This document shows, piece after piece, positions 61,613 through 64,000 of a stretch of 64,000 nucleotides of DNA. The stretch covers positions 11,241,439-11,305,438 of the forward strand of contig NC_052030.1 in assembly GCF_015832195.1 (NCBI RefSeq), in the 5' to 3' direction. The stretch is from Motacilla alba alba (lineage: Eukaryota > Chordata > Aves > Passeriformes > Motacillidae). Below the pieces are notes generated by a model that was not told the origin of the DNA, did not search any database, and was given only the letters and a program-made list of their open reading frames with translations. Every line of letters starts with the position of its first letter. Position 1 is the first letter of the stretch. Position numbers and translations under genes: made by a program.

Positions 61613-61675
61613 TTACTCATCCACATGATCTTGAAAGTATTCATCCACAAGAGCAGATTTATCTTCTTCACACTC
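61613..61675 (-). CDS. GPN3: GPN3 terminal coding exon
   Basis: 63 nt: [20 protein letters not shown] and TAA. Acceptor TTAACAG. Confidence 0.9.
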   Translation of the reverse strand, partial: ECEEDKSALVDEYFQDHVDE

Positions 61676-63827
61676 CTGTTAAAAAAAAAAACAACAAAAA
61701 ACAGAAAAATATAAACCTTCCTGGGATGAACACAGGAATCATTAGGAGACTTTGAACAGTCATGCAGGAAAAAATCTGAGTGATCTCAGTGGTCCTTCAT
61801 GACATTTGAAGGTTAAAACATTGTTAATTTTGAGAACCAAAGCAATTCTTTTATACAACCATTTGATCAATCTGCAGAGGGCAAGATTATATTAAAGAAT
61901 TTCATTTTTATAACTAAATGAAGAAGCATTGTCACTGAAAGACTAAACATGGCTTATTTTGAACCGTTGCAAGAAAATAATTTATTAGCAAGGCAAAGAA
62001 CATATTTATATCCCAACTTCTATTATGGATGCTTTCTAATTTTTCATCTTCTCGCCAACAGTGCCTTACCTTTGGCTCTTTAAATTCCAGATCTTCTCCG
62101 TACTGAATGGTGAAGTCGATGTGCTGCAGAACGATGTTGATGCTTTCCTCATCAGAGCGATCCAGAGGCAGGAATCGAACCATACCATAGTCATCAATCT
62201 GCACAAGGATGCAAAGCACGGTGCCAGGGACATGCAGAAATTCATTCTCAATCCCAGCACTCAAAGCCACTTCCTTAAGCCACTCTTGTCTGGACTTCTA
62301 AAATACCATTTAAAGTCACACTGCAAAGCAATGGCAATTCCCTGCTCGGAACACCTGGCTGCCAATCCTGAGTTCTACACAGCAGCAAATTCCCAAAATT
62401 GCCAACAGAAAAGAATTCCAAGCAAATGTATTGGCTGTGATCCAGATATCAAGTGTATCATTTCAGTACTATCAAGAATCTCATGGTAATCAGAAAAAAT
62501 AAAAAACTGAGTTAAAAGGGGCAAAAAGTGAGAGTGAATTTTAGTAATGTACCTACCAATCCACATATAGATTTGGTCAGCTTTTTAAACCTTTTGCTTT
62601 TCAATATATTTGTAGAATCTTCAATCATAGAATACATATCTGGATCCAAGTACCTGGAAAACAAAGCCATCATCAGCACTGAAAGTCTGTCATTCAGAAT
62701 GACACAAAAGAGCCAAGAGAAATTATTTACAGAAAAATCCAGAGATCAGTACAAACATGGAGCTATTCTTTTGACTCTGACTAAACTAAGCATCCTACCC
62801 AGATGTTTAAACACTATTGTTTGAAATAAACAAAATCCATCTTCTCCCATTCCAAAAGACTGTGTTTTAATTGTGGGAAAGATTAGACTCAACTTGCAGT
62901 GAACTTTGCCTCAGTATACTGTACTACAGAGTAAATAATTTTTTGGAACTTACTTTTCTATTTCCTTCTTGGCTTTCTTGCTCAGCAAATCCATTTTGGT
63001 CATGACGTTTATCTGTGGAATCTCCAACGATATCATTGCACTGAGAGCTGCCAGGATTCCAGAAATAAACTTGAAGAGGATGAAAAATGATGCATTAAAG
63101 TACAGACAAGCACAACACAAACACACAGGACATTCAACCACAGGCCAAATCTGGTCATGAACATATGGACACAAAGCCATATGAGGAATCATTCTCTCCT
63201 CTGGAAAAAGGAGATGCCAAGAACCCCCTCAATTTTTGGAGCCTCAAATATGGATCTGCCACTGAAAAGGGCATTAGGAAAACCCAAACCCTTCTTGGGA
63301 TAGTTACTGCTAAATGGGGAAGGTGGCCTGTTTGCTCTGGGGATCTGAGAAAGCTCTCGTGGAATCACAGAAGAATTTAGGTTGGAAGGGACTTCTGGAG
63401 GTTATCTGGCTCCTAAAGCTGCTCAAACAGAAGCACTTCCAGGTCAGACCAGGCTGCTCTGGGGTTTGCCCAGTCAAGTTTTGACTCTGTGAGCGCCTGT
63501 CCCAGTCTGACCCCTCTGCTGGCTGTCTTTCCATCCATCTGGGGCTGTCCTTGCTGCAGGCTGTGTCTGAGGCAGCTGCTGACAGCAACCACATCTCCCC
63601 AGACCTGGCAGTTTTTCCTCTGGGCAAACCCAGCTCCCTGAATGGCTCAGACTTGTTGTTCTTTATAAAAACGAACTTCATCAACAGACTTCAAATGGAT
63701 ACCTTGAAAGATTCCACCATGAACTGAGAATCCACAAGGAAAACTCCACAGACACGGAATTCCCACTGCTGCAGCTGCTCCACCAACTGTTTCATCACGG
63801 GCAGGTGTGTGTAGAGCTCAATCTGAC
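61613..63827 (-). CDS. GPN3: GPN3, GPN-loop GTPase 3; C-terminal part (five exons)
   Basis: GPN-loop GTPase involved, with GPN1, in assembly and nuclear import of RNA polymerase II. Five minus-strand exons join into 530 nt, 175 residues plus stop, about residues 110-284 of a 284-residue family member. Visible marks: [15 protein letters not shown] directly after the DCPG switch, [20 protein letters not shown], the G4-type motif TKMD, and the C-terminal region [20 protein letters not shown]. The P-loop and the Gly-Pro-Asn loop lie beyond the window. The extreme C-terminus ([20 protein letters not shown]) diverges from human but keeps the acidic DEYFQ core. Confidence 0.95.
62070..62198 (-). CDS. 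GPN3: GPN3 penultimate coding exon
   Basis: 129 nt (43 codons): [43 protein letters not shown]. Acceptor GTGCAG, donor GTAAGG. Confidence 0.96.
62557..62653 (-). CDS. GPN3: GPN3 exon
   Basis: 97 nt: [32 protein letters not shown]. Acceptor TTCCAG, donor GTAGGT. Confidence 0.94.
62954..63069 (-). CDS. GPN3: GPN3 exon with TKMD motif
   Basis: 116 nt: [42 protein letters not shown] is the guanine-specificity (G4) motif. Acceptor TTCAAG, donor GTAAGT. Confidence 0.94.
63358..63650 (-). repeat. CR1 LINE fragment in a GPN3 intron
   Basis: Plus-strand text GGAATCACAGAAGAATTTAG, GTTGGAAGGGACTTCTGGAG is the reverse complement of a CR1 3' end, and later TTTTTCCTCTGGGCAAACCC AGCTCCCTGA fits the upstream CR1 order. 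The 5' limit is uncertain. Confidence 0.75.
63703..63827 (-). CDS. GPN3: GPN3 exon (after DCPG switch)
   Basis: 125 nt: [41 protein letters not shown]. Acceptor CCCCAG, donor GTATCC. First exon of GPN3 seen in the window; the Gly before Gln is split with the upstream exon. Confidence 0.94.
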
Positions 63828-64000
63828 CTGGGGCACACTCAGGATGTTAACAGGTAGGAATGTGAAGAAACAGGAACAGTCCACAGTTATATGTAGACAG
63901 GGGAACTGTACTTAAATAAAAATTGATAAGGAAAGCACCCTCTTTTCAGGCAGCTCTGTGTTTGGGTGAAGTGGAAAAGAAATAAAAGGGGGTTTTTCCT

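Overview
This is ordinary vertebrate nuclear DNA: intron-rich, AT-rich introns, CpG-rich 5' ends and GT-AG splice sites. It is most likely from a bird, and probably a songbird. The reasons are several CR1 LINE 3' ends, SERCA2 residues that match what I remember of chicken SERCA2, and a solo LTR of an ERVK-like type that I remember as common in songbird genomes. The gene order ATP2A2 - ANAPC7 - ARPC3 - GPN3 is the conserved amniote order (human 12q24.11; chicken chromosome 15, from memory). No microbial genes, CRISPR arrays, operons or tRNAs were seen.

Layout. Positions 3-41820 (+) hold ATP2A2 (SERCA2 calcium pump) from its 18-nt exon 2 onward; exon 1 lies before the window. Exons 2-20 are all readable and the frame is intact. 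The gene has two alternative ends. Reading through the exon 20 donor gives SERCA2b (stop at 35960, long 3' UTR to about 37340). Splicing from 35808 to a small terminal exon at 41020 gives SERCA2a (last residues AILE, stop at 41033, poly(A) signal at 41791). Positions 41820-46950 are intergenic, between convergent gene ends, with an isolated CpG-rich patch and a small tandem repeat. Positions 47576-55243 (-) hold the complete 11-exon, 565-codon coding region of ANAPC7 (anaphase-promoting complex subunit 7). Positions 56359-60448 (-) hold the complete 7-exon, 178-codon ARPC3 (Arp2/3 complex subunit 3). Positions 61613-63827 (-) hold the last five coding exons of GPN3; its GTP-binding N-terminal half lies beyond the window.

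The three minus-strand genes form a compact head-to-tail cluster: about 0.6 kb between the ARPC3 poly(A) signal and the ANAPC7 start, and about 1 kb between the GPN3 end and the ARPC3 start. Their products do unrelated housekeeping jobs (calcium pumping, mitotic ubiquitylation, actin nucleation, RNA polymerase assembly), so the linkage is conserved synteny and not a pathway.

The less ordinary structure sits around ANAPC7 and ARPC3: a decayed second copy of the end of ANAPC7 exon 6, with its splice donor, in intron 1; a solo LTR with a perfect 6-bp target duplication in intron 7; opposed CR1 copies either side of ANAPC7 exon 1; and a 78/79-bp minisatellite at the ARPC3 promoter. In ATP2A2, exon 8 has strikingly GC-ending codons compared with its neighbours. 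I found no new gene system, and the novel points are at the level of repeats, exon duplication and base composition.
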